64,000 bases of DNA. Origin: Leptoclinus maculatus. Taxonomy: Eukaryota > Chordata > Actinopteri > Perciformes > Stichaeidae. The translations under genes and the position numbers were made by a program. Where the stretch lies: contig JAVDOI010000016.1 of the NCBI GenBank assembly GCA_032191485.1, positions 14,373,736 through 14,437,735 on the forward strand, read 5' to 3'. The notes under the pieces were generated by a model. The model was not told where the DNA came from. It did not search any database and saw only the letters and a list, made by a program, of their open reading frames with translations. Positions 52,746-64,000 of the stretch are shown one piece after another; position 1 is the stretch's first letter; each line of letters opens with the position of its first letter.

Positions 52746-55700
52746 ACCTGTGGACTTGTCTAACTTCTAGTCAAAAAGCGGTTAAAGATGATGGATGAAC
52801 TTGACATTTTATATTTGAGGAAGGGGGGGGGGGGGGGCCTTCAGAGATGAGCAGCACCATCTACTGAGCTCATGGGAGTACTTGTGAATCATGTTACGGT
52901 AGTGCTAGGCTTCTTCCCCCACTGGACCTGATGTCTGTATTTCTGGTCAGGCTCCCAAACATTGACTACACACACCTGACACACATGGCTCCACCATTGC
53001 AAAACATGAGCCATCATTCTCTGCAGTGTGTGTGTAATCGTAAGCCTTTCCCCTGTTGCAGCAGATGCATGTGTTTATTTTTCAACACAACTGATACTTT
53101 TGCAACTCCATGCTGAATAGTACAGGTTGTGAGGCGCAACTGCTGATGCAAGTTATTGCACAACCCCTCCTTTTTGAGGAGCCCTGACTGAGCGCTCACA
53201 CGGGCAGGTTGCTCTGGACGGTGGCTGGTGTTTGGTCTGAAACACAGGGAGTTATCTAAGTCCTGTGTTATCAGCCGCTTCTGTTGAGTTGTTCCTCAGC
53301 TGCGGGAAAAGAAGCGCAGCCGAGTGGACGGAGGCTATCGGCCCCAGACAGCTTTGTCGACTCACTGAAGCTCTTGACATCTGCGCAATTCAATTAACTA
53401 TGTGTAGCTCAGATTGAATTGTGGCTTTCTGAAAATGCATCTATTTATCAAAATGTCAAATTTCTTGAAAAGTCTGTGGAACCGCTGCCTCTACTAATTT
53501 TCCAGCTACAAGTGCAGGAGAATGTGATGCAAATGCATTTTGGATTTGATAAACAGCGGCGACGTATATGAAGTGGCTTTCGCAGAGCGGACTTAAGTCT
53601 ATTACAATAACCAAAGCCTCTCACGGTTCTCATTGCTTCCATCTCTAGGTTGACTCGATTGGTTTGTCTCCGCCCACAGTGTCTGAGTTCTGCTTGAGAG
53701 CGAAACAGAATCGCTTTTGTGTGAAGAGCGACACGGCTCACTCACTGTCTCCCTCTTCGTCTGCGAGCTTTGGATTATTTATCACGGGGATGCGCTTCAC
53801 GCATTTGTTGTGTTTGGGAGAAGCTCGTATAGACATGTCGTAAATATTCTTGTGGCAAAAACATTTTGAAATCCTCATTGCTGAGAATGGAAATAGATGC
53901 AGCTTAACAGATATCAGTTTTTTTGGGGGGGGGGGGGGTTCTGCTGAATTGAAATATTACTTATTTGAGTTTATTCTATTTTCTTTTGTTTTGAATGTAG
54001 GTAGAGTTGTCTTAGATTACTGCACCTTGCTTGTCAGTCCCACATATTGGAAATACCTCAACGAGTACATTTCATCCTTCTACAATAACCTCTGAAGAAA
54101 ACCATGAAGAGGACTGCTGCTTACAGAGTTCCTTAAACTGGTCTACACATTGAACCGATGAGGTTCCGTGATGGTTCCAGATGTTTTAAAGGACAATCAT
54201 TTGCTCACAGCTCCATTTAAGAAAAAAGTCGGAGTTTTTTTTATATTTTTCTCATGAAAAGACCAAAACCTACTATCGCAACTCATAAATATACACTTTC
54301 ATGTTTAACGAGGCTGAGAAAACTGCTTTATAAATGTTTTACTATTTTCCGCTGTGGATTCATGCTAGTGAGTAGTGGGGATGATGTGCAAGTAATTCAT
54401 ATGAAATAAAACACAATGCTCTTGGTAATGAAGCAAAATGTCACCCATTGCAACAGTGTGGCACATAAATGTTTAATATATTCCTCTATCGTCGCTATAG
54501 CTCTATAGTCCGGAAAAATTAGCTAAATCAGCTTCAATTCATTGTTGGTTTGGTCTTCTCGTGGCATTTGTTGACAAAAAGAAAAATATAGAATATCGAC
54601 AGACTTGTCCTTTAATATCACTTGATCCACTGGCTTAATAAAAAGCTTCCTTCAGTTTATAATATGCATGCCAGTGTGGTTATCATATTCATGTAACTTT
54701 TCCCAGAATAACACATGTTCTCATGCATAATTATGCCAGCACTCACTTGTTTGTAAAAACCTCAGTGCGCCCTCATGTTCCATTGGGGATAAAGAGGAAC
54801 AACAAAGTACTCACTTGTTTCCACCTGCAATCACTGTTGGCTGCATGAAACTGTGTTCTTTGAGTTTGAAACCCCTGATTAAAGGGGAACACCAGCTAAT
54901 TTACCCATTAACTTCAGTTTAGGCATCATCCGGAGTACTAAGCCAGTGACTACAGTTGTATGCTATTGTTAGGGCTTCTATTTAGGCCTTTATTAGTCCA
55001 GCTGGAGGATGACAGGAACAAGGAGGTATTGAGGGGGGATGTCATGCAGCAAAGGGCAGCGTTTCGGAATTCGAACCAGAGCCGCAGCCCGGACCCAGTC
55101 TACATAGAGGAGCTCTACCTGTAGAGGTCATCCCACTGAAGGAACTTTGTAAAGCCTGAGAAACCCGGATGATGTCAGCAGGGTTATCTCGGCTTAGATT
55201 GAGCGATTCCAAATGAATAACAGAAATCCTGTAACACAAACTGGGACATGGGGTTTAAAAGATGCAGACATTTACCAGAATCTAACAACATATGCTTTTA
55301 AGTTGCATTATGAGACACGTTTTTCTAACTTTACCCATACTAGGGAATGAAAGTCAGGACATCTCTGCCTCTGATGCATCAATTGTTACCATTTTTTTTT
55401 TAAATCGCTCTCCCATCCTTGTGCAAGTGCAATGCCAAATGGCTGAAGCAAAATGCTGAACTGGGAGCAAATGGATTACTTAGCTGACATTATGACACTT
55501 CTTATATGGTGTTGCATCAGGTTACATCAGATGATTGAGTGGTTTCCAAGAATCTCATCATCAGACATGTGAGCTAATTCATGATCCTCTTAAAACAGAA
55601 TGACTGTCAGTAATGGTTCAGTAATAACTGAATGACTAATTATCTTTCACAAACACTATCAGAGTAAATCTGCCATGTTAATGCAGCAGGGCTCGAAAGG

Positions 55701-55904
55701 GCTTATGAAACTCCATGATTCACCCAGTATATTTCCGTCACTTTGTCAACGACGTGTGTAATTATGTGTACTCTCGAATAGCCAACCTTCTACTGAATGT
55801 GTCATCTGCCAGATCCACAATGTCACACAGCTGTGTTCTGCAAATGTTTGCAAAAAGTGACAGCGGTAACGTTAGCAGGCTGAGACACTGTCGCTGCTAT
55901 GGAA

Positions 55905-55908
<4 letters not shown>

Positions 55909-55974
<66 letters not shown>
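55909..55974 (+). repeat. (GA)n microsatellite, about 32 units
   Basis: Pure GA run in the intergenic region. Confidence 0.98.
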
Positions 55975-55976
<2 letters not shown>

Positions 55977-56639
55977 TGTGGGTGCGATTTTGAATTGGGA
56001 ATGAAAATGTTGCCCCATCAGGGCATAGTTGTGTGTCTAATAATATCGCCTCATTCCCGTGAATCAGAATCCGTCAGAACTACTGGTTTTAGATGCCGGG
56101 CGTCATGAATAAATGATTTCCTCCTTGTTTTAGTGCACACAGAGGAGGAGGAGGAAGAGGAGGAGGAGGAGGGGGTGTTGGAAAACGAGGAGGCTGATTG
56201 ACAGAAATGTGTTATGCTCAACAAGAAAAGTCTAAGAATCTGGAGTTGTTGGAATAAGTATGCAGATGCAGACCACTCAGCAGACTGTATGCTCCTCTTC
56301 CAAAGATCTGGGAGAGATTTGTCCTGATCTGAATCAGGGTGTGTTCACTTTAAAAGGTAGTTTAATCCATAATGTACTGTATGTTTCCACAGTGTTGTAA
56401 AATAAGACACGTACCACACATCCCCTCACTGGCAGTAGCACGTAATCTATAGTTTGGACTTTTGCTTAAATAGTTAATGATATTCCGAACGGTCTGCAAC
56501 AGTGAGTCCCTACCTGGGATACTGGCAATAACAGCGTCATTTAGTAGGCGGACACAGGAGACATATTGGAATCATGACTGCACGGGCAGACTGTCGGAGC
56601 TGCAGTATAATATGAGGTTTTCTAAAAGGACTCTGGTGC

Positions 56640-57610
56640 TAGTTTTTGTTCACTTACTATACTATGACTTTTTTCGACGTACTATAGATTTACCTTTTTT
56701 CAACATACTATAATATGACTTTTTATATATTTACGACATACTTATACTATGACTTTTTAAAGACTTTTTCGACATACTATATTATGACTTTTAAAATTTC
56801 TTTCGACATGCTATGCTATAATTTTGTAATTATTTTTTGACATACTATACTATGACTTTTTTCAACATACTAAGCTATGACTGTACTTTGTTCGACATAC
56901 TATACTATGACTTTTGTACTTTGTTCGACATACTATATACTATGACTTTTTTCACTTTTAACATACTATACTATGACTACTTTTTTCAACATACTAAGCT
57001 ATGACTGTACTTTTTTCGACATACTATACTATGACTTTTGTACTTTTTTCGACATACTATACTATCACTTTTTTAAAAACTTTTTTCGTCATACTATACT
57101 ATGACTTTTGTACTTTGTTCGACAAACTATACTATCACTTTTGTACTTTTTTCGACATACTATACTATCACTTTTTTAAAAACCTTTTTCGTCATACTAT
57201 ACTATGACTTTTTTCACTTTTAATATACTATACGATGACTTTTTTTAAAGCTTTTTACGACATACTAAACTATGACTTTTTTCACTTTTAACATACTATA
57301 CTATGACTTTTTTTGACATATTATACTATCACTTTTTTCGACATACTATACTATGACTTTTGTACTTTTTACGACATACTAAACTATGACTTTTTAAAAG
57401 CTTTTTACGACATACTAAACTATGACTTTTTTTAAAGCTTTTTACGACATACTAAACTATGACTTTTGTACTTTTTACGACATACTAAACTATGACTTTT
57501 TTTAAAGCTTTTTACGACATACTATACTATGACTTTTGTACTTTTTACGACATACTATACGATGACTTTTTTTAAAGCTTTTTACGACATACTAAACTAT
57601 GACTTTTTTC
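56640..57610 (+). repeat. AT-rich minisatellite, about 970 nt
   Basis: Core CGACATACTATACTATGACT followed by T-rich spacers of variable length (TTTTT, TTTTGTACTTTTTT, TTTTTTTAAAGCTTTTTA), giving unit lengths of roughly 22-41 nt and about 30 units. Right-hand units carry the variant ACGACATACTAAACTATGAC, suggesting local spread of subtypes. Confidence 0.95.
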
Positions 57611-57735
57611 GACAATGTGATCGTTAATGGTTGTCTGTCTCTATGTGTCAGCCCTGTGACAGTCTGATGACCTATCCAGGTTGTATCCTGCCTTCGCCCC
57701 ATCTCAGCCGGGACCGGCTCCAGCCCTGTCACGAC
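57610..57735 (+). mobile_element. Fragment of a fish retroposon 3' tail
   Basis: GTTAATGGTTGTCTGTCTCT, ATGTGTCAGCCCTGTGACAG, GACCTATCCAGGTTGTATCC, TGCCTTCGCCCCATCTCAGC and GACCGGCTCCAGCCC match the conserved tail of a LINE/SINE family common in teleosts (possibly L2-like). It abuts the minisatellite. Confidence 0.6.
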
Positions 57736-58699
57736 CCCTATACAATAGCTTGTATGAAATTGTGTTTCTAGGAAACACTAAATCATTTCTTAGTCTTTGG
57801 CAGTGGCGCACACTGACCTCTCCAATATGAGTATAATCTGCACACAGCTGGCACTGTAAGGGTGCTTATACTTATCATTTATGTTTACCAACCTGGCATA
57901 TTGTTGTGTAATAGGGTGCAGAATTATTGCTGTAATCACAATGCTATAATTAGGTGTCATTGTAAGGTTATTTAAACCGATAATAAAGTACTGTGCTGGT
58001 TATAATCTAGGGCAAAGAGTAGGTAAAATAAGAGTCATAATGCAAAACAATCAAATATAATTACAGTTCACAAGGATAAACAAGGATATTAGACATACCA
58101 AAAGCATATCATGTTGTTAATTAGTTTCTACAAACCTTATTTCAGGCATCTAACTTAAATCCATTCAAAAAGCCTATTAACTTGATATGAGGGATCCTGA
58201 AGTGCAAAACTGCGAACTCATTTGGAGGTTTATAAAGTATTTTTTGTTGGCCAACCCCAGAAGTTAGCATCGCACCCGTTCCCTCGACAACAAGCCAGTG
58301 TGATGCTTCCATTGGATTTTGGATCATAGTAGAAAGTAAGCACTGTGGCAAAAGAAACGTTTCTGATACTTACGTGTTGTTCAGCAAAGTAATATTCACA
58401 AATAAACACAACTTTCATGATTTTTGGAGTGTGAATGTAATCAAAAGTGAAAAGCTTAAGTTAGGCTTATAAATGAACTACACCTTGAGAGTACATGAGA
58501 GTAAGTATACACGAGTCAGTAAAGGCTGACTAGTCGGTCTGATGACATTTTGTAGTCTCATTTATCCTCCTGTTAGCAACCGCCTTTTTAAAGACGTGAA
58601 AGCTTCAACATTCACGAGAGGTATTTACTGACCCACTGACTTCAAGACGAGGAAACCGAAAGTGCAACAATGCCAACATAGTTATAGCTACAAGTAATG

Positions 58700-58870
58700 A
58701 ATCAAACAGTTGAAAAAGTTAACTAAACGTAATTTAATTAATAGTGGAAATAATTAACCAAAAGTAATGGATAAGTAGTTTCAATAGTAAAGTTAAAATA
58801 GTTGAAGTAGTTAACTAAGTAAATGATAAATAGATGAAATAGTTAGCTGAAAGTAAAGAATTAACTGTAA
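58700..58870 (+). repeat. Degenerate tandem repeat, TTAACTAAAAGTAATG type
   Basis: Five or so loose copies of a motif like AGTTAACTAAAAGTAATGGA TAA, each followed by TAGTT.AAATAGT, with period near 40-50 nt. Confidence 0.6.
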
Positions 58871-59042
58871 ACATTGGCAAACAATTGCATATATACAAAT
58901 ATAACAATTGTATAGTGTCTAACAGCATCCAGTTTATAATCCATTCATAAGAACACATCTGGAACATGCTGAGTGCTGTTCATTGTATTTAAACTCATTT
59001 GAGATGTTGGGAAACTATAGACCAACAAAGACTCTAGAACAC

Positions 59043-59078
59043 TCATTGGTAGACACATAATTATGTGTCTGCCAATGA
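59043..59078. repeat. Near-perfect 36-bp palindrome
   Basis: Arms of 18 nt meet with no spacer at 59060/59061: TCATTGGTAGACACATAA against TCATTGGCAGACACATAA, one mismatch (T/C, a G-U pair in RNA). Confidence 0.95.
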
Positions 59079-60113
59079 AACCAGACATGAAGAATACGGG
59101 ACTCAAATTTGTAATAACATATTCTTGTGTTCAATCTGCAGAGCAATGAGTTTTAGGAAGAGGTGAGACTCGAGATGAAAAGGATTTTATAAATACAATT
59201 AACTCAAGCGCTCAAGTTCTTTCTGTTTCCTCAGAGCAGTGCTCGTCAGAGGCTAAACGGATGATTGCACTTTCATGGCAAAAATATTAATAGAGTGAAA
59301 ATAAGTCAGCGGTTCAGGGAATTGTACTCTCGATGTCTCTTGGAAAAGATTACACACTTGCTTAAGGGCAGATGATTCAAAATGTGTGGGGTTTATTTAT
59401 ATCAAACATATGGATGAATCAGATATTCCTACTCACCAAGCAGAGATCTTTTCATTGCCCCCTGTTGTGTTGTCAAAATACTTAAACTTAAACATCCAGC
59501 TTTGGGACAGACTTCATGCTCGCAAATATTGATCTCACGCAGAACAAAGGAATTATTGAGTGGTGTTCCCCTTTGACGCATTATTTCACAGCATTTTTAT
59601 TCCTTAAAAATACGAGGCAGTAATCCGCAGAATAGTACTCTCCACATGATGTACAGTTTAACACCCCTCATTGGATGTTGGCAGGAAATGAGGTGAGGTG
59701 AAAAGGTCACAAACGGCTAAATTGACATGCCTAGACAGAGGCTGCTATTTATAGGCAAACATTGAACAATTTGTCTCAAGTTATTATGATGCGTTTGATT
59801 TGATTGCCTGCTTGGATGGGTATGAATGAGAGAACAGAACTCATACACACCAACAGAACCAAGGAGGCAGAAGATTCGGAGCACATCTCTGGAAATAAAA
59901 AATGCTGATCATTTATAAATGTTACATAGGTGAGTGACAACAGCCCCACAGCGCTCATCAAAGTTCAGACCACTTCAACAACTTCGTCATCTTCAGAAGC
60001 ACTTGAGCTGAGATGTGAGGGAGCTTTTTTTTCCCCCATCTGCGTGTTATTTCAACACTTCCCTCTTGCGTCACATCGAAGCCTAATCAGCGAGAGAGAG
60101 GCTGATGTGTGTG

Positions 60114-60136
60114 TGGGGGGGGGGGGGGGGGGGGGG
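60114..60136 (+). repeat. poly(G) tract, about 23 nt
   Basis: Long G run after a GTGTGTGTG; the longest G/C homopolymer in the window. Confidence 0.95.
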
Positions 60137-60958
60137 ACGACGACGACTGCCATCCTTATCGACGTAGGAGAGCGGAACAGATGCAGATAGGATTGTTGTT
60201 ATAATGCAGCTCACTGAAGGAGCGGCGGCGAAAGGATAAGATCGGGAGGGTGAGGAGAAAGAGGAATGGCGGGTATGACAGGCCTAAATAAAACAAACGA
60301 CTTGTATTATCCCCCATTAGTCAAATATTCAGCATCATCTTTCACTATTTACAAAAACAAAACATAGAGAAAGGCTAATCTAATTCTAGTGACTCAATCA
60401 TAACATGGCTTTAAACTTTAACAGACAAACAAATCACTGCAGGCTCATTAAAATCACCACGTTTACTTCATTCCAAACATCTTAAAGAGGTACAACATGC
60501 AAGAGTTAAAGGCCGGATGTGTTCAGTGCTGTTGATTCGACATGAAGGCGCGGATCAATTTGGGGCCCAACAACACTCCACGGGTTTCCCTGTTCATCAT
60601 TCCAGCGGCGTCTGAGCCACTGTCTCAGGAAAACAATCCCCAATAGACATCAAAGTGATTTCATATTCCTTTCAAGTTGAAGAAACCGACTTCTGTAGCG
60701 AAGTCCGTTTGCTGACTGAGCAGCACTAATGGCTAAAACAACGCTTCAGGCACAACATGGATCCAACACAGAATCAGCAGCCGCCGTGACTTTACCGCGC
60801 GCCACGTCCCCAAAAAACAAACAACGAGGAAGTCATTCATCTCTCTTCAGTGTACTTTATTACCCGTGAGGAGGGTTTCATAAAACCAGTGCTAAACAAG
60901 TGAGTCTTTTTCACAGTCACTCCGACTGCTTGCTCCAAAATATTTTGTTGCAAACACG

Positions 60959-60964
60959 TTTATT
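60959..60964 (-). terminator. b3galnt2: Candidate polyadenylation signal of b3galnt2
   Basis: TTTATT on plus is AATAAA on minus, about 670 nt after the b3galnt2 stop. A second candidate lies at 60856-60861. Confidence 0.5.
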
Positions 60965-61630
60965 CAAATATGTGTCGATATCACAAGTGTTAACATACGT
61001 ACAGTATGACGCCTAACGAATACAGTAAGGCCAGATCACTATTTGCACAATGACAGTTACAGTACAAACGGTGTGTGTGTGTTTGTGAGAACGCTTGTCG
61101 TGAATCTACAAAAAGGGTGAAAAGCTTGAGACAAGAATTTACAAAACATAGCAATGTAAAGCAGTCATTCCATCAAACATCCCTTTTAAACCACAAGGTT
61201 TAAGTCAAGTATCAGGGTGCCAATAATTATAATATTACAGAGTACTCAAGTGTTCCAGCAGTGATTCTTTACATGACGACCAGCACATGCTGGTATGGCA
61301 GATGGTTCTTGTCCTTATCACATAACTAAAGCATCTTTTAATCCAGAACGTTGTCCACATTGAAAATGTCAAATATAAGAACTGAGTTCATGATACAAAC
61401 GCTGACACAATGCTACAGCTGCTTGTGAGTATTGAACGTATTCTGAAGCTGAAACTGTTTCATGACGTTGATGTGAATATTAAGAACCTGCAATGAAATC
61501 TAAATGTTTTAAAGATTATTTCCCCACATTTAGTTTGGGGTTATAAGGAAACCACATAACCGAACTGACAACCAGTGCCGAGTGCATTTCACCCACAGCG
61601 CCGCGTGGCGAGTGTGATTGTGAGTCACAT
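60959..61630 (-). other. b3galnt2: b3galnt2 3' untranslated region
   Basis: From the stop to the candidate AATAAA; no coding content. Confidence 0.55.
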
Positions 61631-61768
61631 CTAGTGGCCCCAGGGACAACCACAGGGGTCTCCACAGGCCCTCTTCCTGTCCCAGAGGATGAGCAGCTCC
61701 TCGGCGGTGTGTTGGGGTGACGACAGCATGTCCAGGTAGCACTCTTTCTCACACAGCCAGCCGGGGTC
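61631..61768 (-). CDS. b3galnt2: b3galnt2 last coding exon
   Basis: Encodes DPGWLCEKECYLDMLSSPQH and ACGDPCGCPWGH, then TAG at 61633-61631. Human has WLCEKTCETGMLSSPQYS...RCGDPCRC. Acceptor GCTAG, 46 codons. Confidence 0.94.
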   Translation of the reverse strand, partial: DPGWLCEKECYLDMLSSPQHTAEELLILWDRKRACGDPCGCPWGH

Positions 61769-63578
61769 CTAGCAATAGCAAAAAAGGGGGGGGGGGGCAG
61801 GACAGCGGCTGTGTTAACACGCACAGGCTGATTTGGTTATTAGCCTCACACTCGTCGTGGTCTTTTGAGGTTCAATTGTTAACATGCACCTTTAATACGC
61901 TGTCATCAAAAGATGGCCTCTAGTTTAGTCTTTTCTCCTGTCCAATTAATCTTGTGTGTCAGTCACTTGTAGAGCACTAACTTGTGTAAAAGAAGCAACA
62001 CAAGAGAGCTGGGTCGATAACTTATCGTTCACAATATGAACTTTGATTTAACAAACTAAAACCACAACATTGTAAAAACCACAACGCTTGTAAAATTGAC
62101 TTTAGAGGCTAATATTACAATTCAGAGAAACATCTTAACAGGTTTTTTTTATGTTTTCCCTTTCAATTGATATTGCATCTTAAACGATGTCATAAAATCG
62201 TAGATGTGCGTCTCCTTCCTCGAGAAACAAATATTGTATACATGGTTACATTTTCCACTATTCCTAATGTCAGACATCGAATGCGTATCTCATCCCGATA
62301 GATAGCGGAGCGTGAAAACACCGGGGACAACGATGGAGCGTACAGGACTTCATCTTTCTATCCGTGACAGTCTGATAAATTGTATTTCACAAATACACAA
62401 AAATATGTACCAAACCAAATCATTTGTGATGCAATTACATTTTTTTTACCTGATATTTCTGTGGTCCGACAGCTGCCATCCATATCCCCATGCTCACATC
62501 TTCTCCCTGAAAACAAGAGAGCCAGGACAGACTCCTCTCATTATATTCACGACTATCTGCCCCCATACCCCCACAGTCTCTTGCCCTTGGGGTACTGTAC
62601 CTGGTAGGCCTTCAGTTTATCTGCATTACTGGCGAGCCACTGGACCAGGTCACGAGAGACCACGTAGCCCGAGCCGCAGGCAAACGCCGGGTATGCTGGA
62701 CTAGCGTACTCCAGCTCCTGCCACTTCCCAATGCGGTCCACTGCCCAGCTCTGCCTGAAACTGGGTCAGGATGGGAGATACGTTATCATCATCATCATCG
62801 GACCCATCATTGTTTTGACAGAGTCTTTCATCTCCGAGTTTAGCTGACACGGTGCACTGAAGTTCAGTTGCAAACACAAGTGGACTAAAAACAACAGCAA
62901 AATATACGTTGTCAACAGGATCAGTTTGTACTTACTTCCCCCACCAGAAATTGCTGCGCTTGAGACCCTTATGGTCAATTTTCATTAATACCGAGTCCAC
63001 GTCGATGTAACAATCATCATCCGTCTTCAGCAGCAGATTAAAGTCAGCGTTTCCCACAGACCTGCCAGAGAGGGAATTGGCAACCTTTATTAAAACCCTC
63101 CTTCTGATTTTTGGCAATATCCCAAAGGGGATTTACATTCAAATATCACCGAGAGTGAAGGGCAGCAGGTCTAGCAACTAAATACAAAATACTTGCCAAA
63201 GCTTTAAGACCACTCTGTCTATTTTGCTACCTGATAACTCACAACTGTACTTTCTCCGACTGAGTGATTGCAATCGTGTTTCTAACAGCGAGACATTTTG
63301 AGGCGACGACACACTTTCATTTCAGGTTGCTGATTTCCTCAGAGGGCCCGGGCAATTTGGAGCCAGAGAATCGAGTCATTAGCACTTGCCATACCATTTA
63401 TAGAACTGAAGCAGTTTGGAAGGCACGTTCCTGTAGGTGTCGACCACGTCCACGAACACCATGTCGCCGTGCCGGAGGCTCTCCTGCTGCAAGGCGGCAT
63501 CCTCCCGCCTCAGCCTGGAGGCGTGGCGCTCCATCCTGGCCGGGCGGCCTCGCAGGAGCCCCGACAGGCCGTCTTCAT
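61631..63578 (-). CDS. b3galnt2: Beta-1,3-N-acetylgalactosaminyltransferase 2, C-terminal part (5 exons, partial gene)
   Basis: B3GALNT2 is an ER type II glycosyltransferase (GT31) that adds beta-1,3-GalNAc to GlcNAc on the O-mannosyl core M3 glycan of alpha-dystroglycan. Coding exons 63395-63578, 63061-62936, 62760-62601, 62506-62450 and 61768-61631 join in frame to about 221 residues corresponding to the catalytic C-terminal part of the human protein. Family features in order: FVDVVDTYRNVPSKLLQFYKW, the metal-binding DXD in LLLKTDDDCYID, WWGNFRQSWAVDR, PAFACGSGYVVSRD, the conserved GEDVSMGIWMA and the final Cys-rich ACGDPCGCP. All key residues are present. The N-terminal signal anchor and stem lie beyond the right edge. 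Confidence 0.95.
62450..62506 (-). CDS. b3galnt2: b3galnt2 coding exon (19 codons)
   Basis: Encodes exactly GEDVSMGIWMAAVGPQKYQ; human GEDVSMGIWMAAIGPKRYQ. Acceptor TTTTCAG, donor GTAAAA. Confidence 0.96.
62601..62760 (-). CDS. b3galnt2: b3galnt2 coding exon
   Basis: Encodes (N)FRQSWAVDRIGKWQELEYAS, PAYPAFACGSGYVVSRDLV and QWLASNADKLKAYQ. Two CAG acceptors lie 6 nt apart; the outer one (CCCAG) restores the NFR found in human. Confidence 0.94.
62936..63061 (-). CDS. b3galnt2: b3galnt2 coding exon with DXD motif
   Basis: Encodes SVGNADFNLLLKTDDDCYID, VDSVLMKIDHKGLKRSNF and WWG. TDDDCYID is the GT31 metal/UDP-sugar site. Acceptor TGGCAG, donor GTAAGT. Confidence 0.95.
63395..63578 (-). CDS. 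b3galnt2: b3galnt2 coding exon
   Basis: Encodes DEDGLSGLLRGRPARMERHA, REDAALQQESLRHGDMVFVD and VVDTYRNVPSKLLQFYKW. Donor placed at TG/GTATGG (63394), which gives FYKW-SVGNADF, the same length as human FYRW-TVETTSF. A downstream GTGCTA would add three residues. Confidence 0.92.
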
Positions 63579-64000
63579 CTGACACAGGTGGACATAGGGA
63601 GAGGAAACGTGGTAAATTGGGCAAATTGGTGAAAGAGCTTCCGAAATGAGATTTTAAAAAGTCACATTCACTTTTGTTTGGATACGTTGAGGCACTTTTG
63701 AAGGATGATAACTTAAATCACTGGCTGCCAAAACAATCAAATACAATTGTAACATTTTACAGAATGGACCGTTAGTTCTGTTTTCAGAGACATTGGACGG
63801 TATTTGTTTCCCCCAAAAATGGCTACAAATCCGTTCCCAGATAAACTCAAATGCAAACACATGCAGGTAGATCAATAATGCAACACAACAGGGTAGAGAG
63901 GAGAATGTGATTTCGATTTGGCAGGTATGAAAAAGGAAAAGGAGGTGAAAGAGGAGCTAATCTCATAACCTGCAGGAGAGAACAATGTTGTTTTTACACA
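63579..64000 (-). other. b3galnt2 intron (to window end)
   Basis: No further exon could be recognised. An acceptor-like CTCTCCTGCAG near 63970-63980 (minus) is followed by sequence without clear similarity. Confidence 0.5.

Larger units (their letters stand above)
52746..60958. other. Intergenic region between ggps1 and b3galnt2 (convergent 3' ends)
   Basis: 8.2 kb between two converging genes. Contains poly(G) runs (52826-52838, 53925-53938, 60114-60136), (GA)n (55909-55974), the AT-rich minisatellite (56640-57610), a retroposon-tail fragment (57610-57735), a degenerate TAACTAAAAGTAATG-type repeat (58700-58870) and a palindrome (59043-59078). No coding exon was recognised; TBCE, which sits here in human, was not seen. 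Confidence 0.65.

Noticed and set aside
63379..63400. Later donor GTGCTA for the b3galnt2 exon
   Set aside because: It would insert three residues relative to human; GTATGG at 63394 gives an equal-length alignment and is in phase.
1..64000. CRISPR array, operon, prophage or tRNA genes
   Set aside because: The window is intron-containing vertebrate nuclear DNA; no spaced direct-repeat array or cloverleaf candidate was seen, although small RNA genes could be missed by eye.

Overview
The window is a vertebrate nuclear segment, almost certainly from a percomorph (perch-like) teleost. Long introns with consensus splice sites, exon proteins that align residue for residue with mammalian orthologues, many microsatellites and several interspersed repeat families I recognise from percomorph genomes all point that way. 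The gene order is the vertebrate TOMM20 - ARID4B - GGPS1 - B3GALNT2 neighbourhood (human 1q42.3).

Layout. (1) 483-606, minus: first coding exon of tomm20 (mitochondrial import receptor); the rest of that gene lies off the left edge. (2) about 1.27-38.2 kb, minus: complete arid4b, a chromatin reader subunit of the SIN3-HDAC complex. I could place 23 coding exons whose phases all fit and whose summed length (3897 nt) is divisible by three, giving 1298 residues, close to the human protein. A 5'UTR exon near 38.04-38.25 kb is likely. (3) about 38.6-52.7 kb, plus: complete ggps1 (geranylgeranyl diphosphate synthase), head-to-head with arid4b across a CpG-rich region with two inverted CCAAT boxes; three coding exons, 315 residues. 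(4) 52.7-60.9 kb: no gene seen; it holds a ~1 kb AT-rich minisatellite, a retroposon-tail fragment, microsatellites and a near-perfect palindrome. (5) about 60.96-63.58 kb, minus: the five 3'-terminal coding exons of b3galnt2 (beta-1,3-N-acetylgalactosaminyltransferase 2); its 5' part is off the right edge.

The four genes have unrelated jobs (protein import, chromatin repression, isoprenoid synthesis, alpha-dystroglycan glycosylation) and are linked by conserved synteny rather than by pathway. RBM34 (between TOMM20 and ARID4B in human) and TBCE (between GGPS1 and B3GALNT2) are not seen here. I found no new multi-gene system. The most unusual features are a GC-AG intron in arid4b, a tandem-acceptor choice, CU- and CA-rich tracts close to arid4b exons, a perfect 13-bp hairpin in the CpG region, and a hAT-like element present as a short and a long copy in two neighbouring genes.
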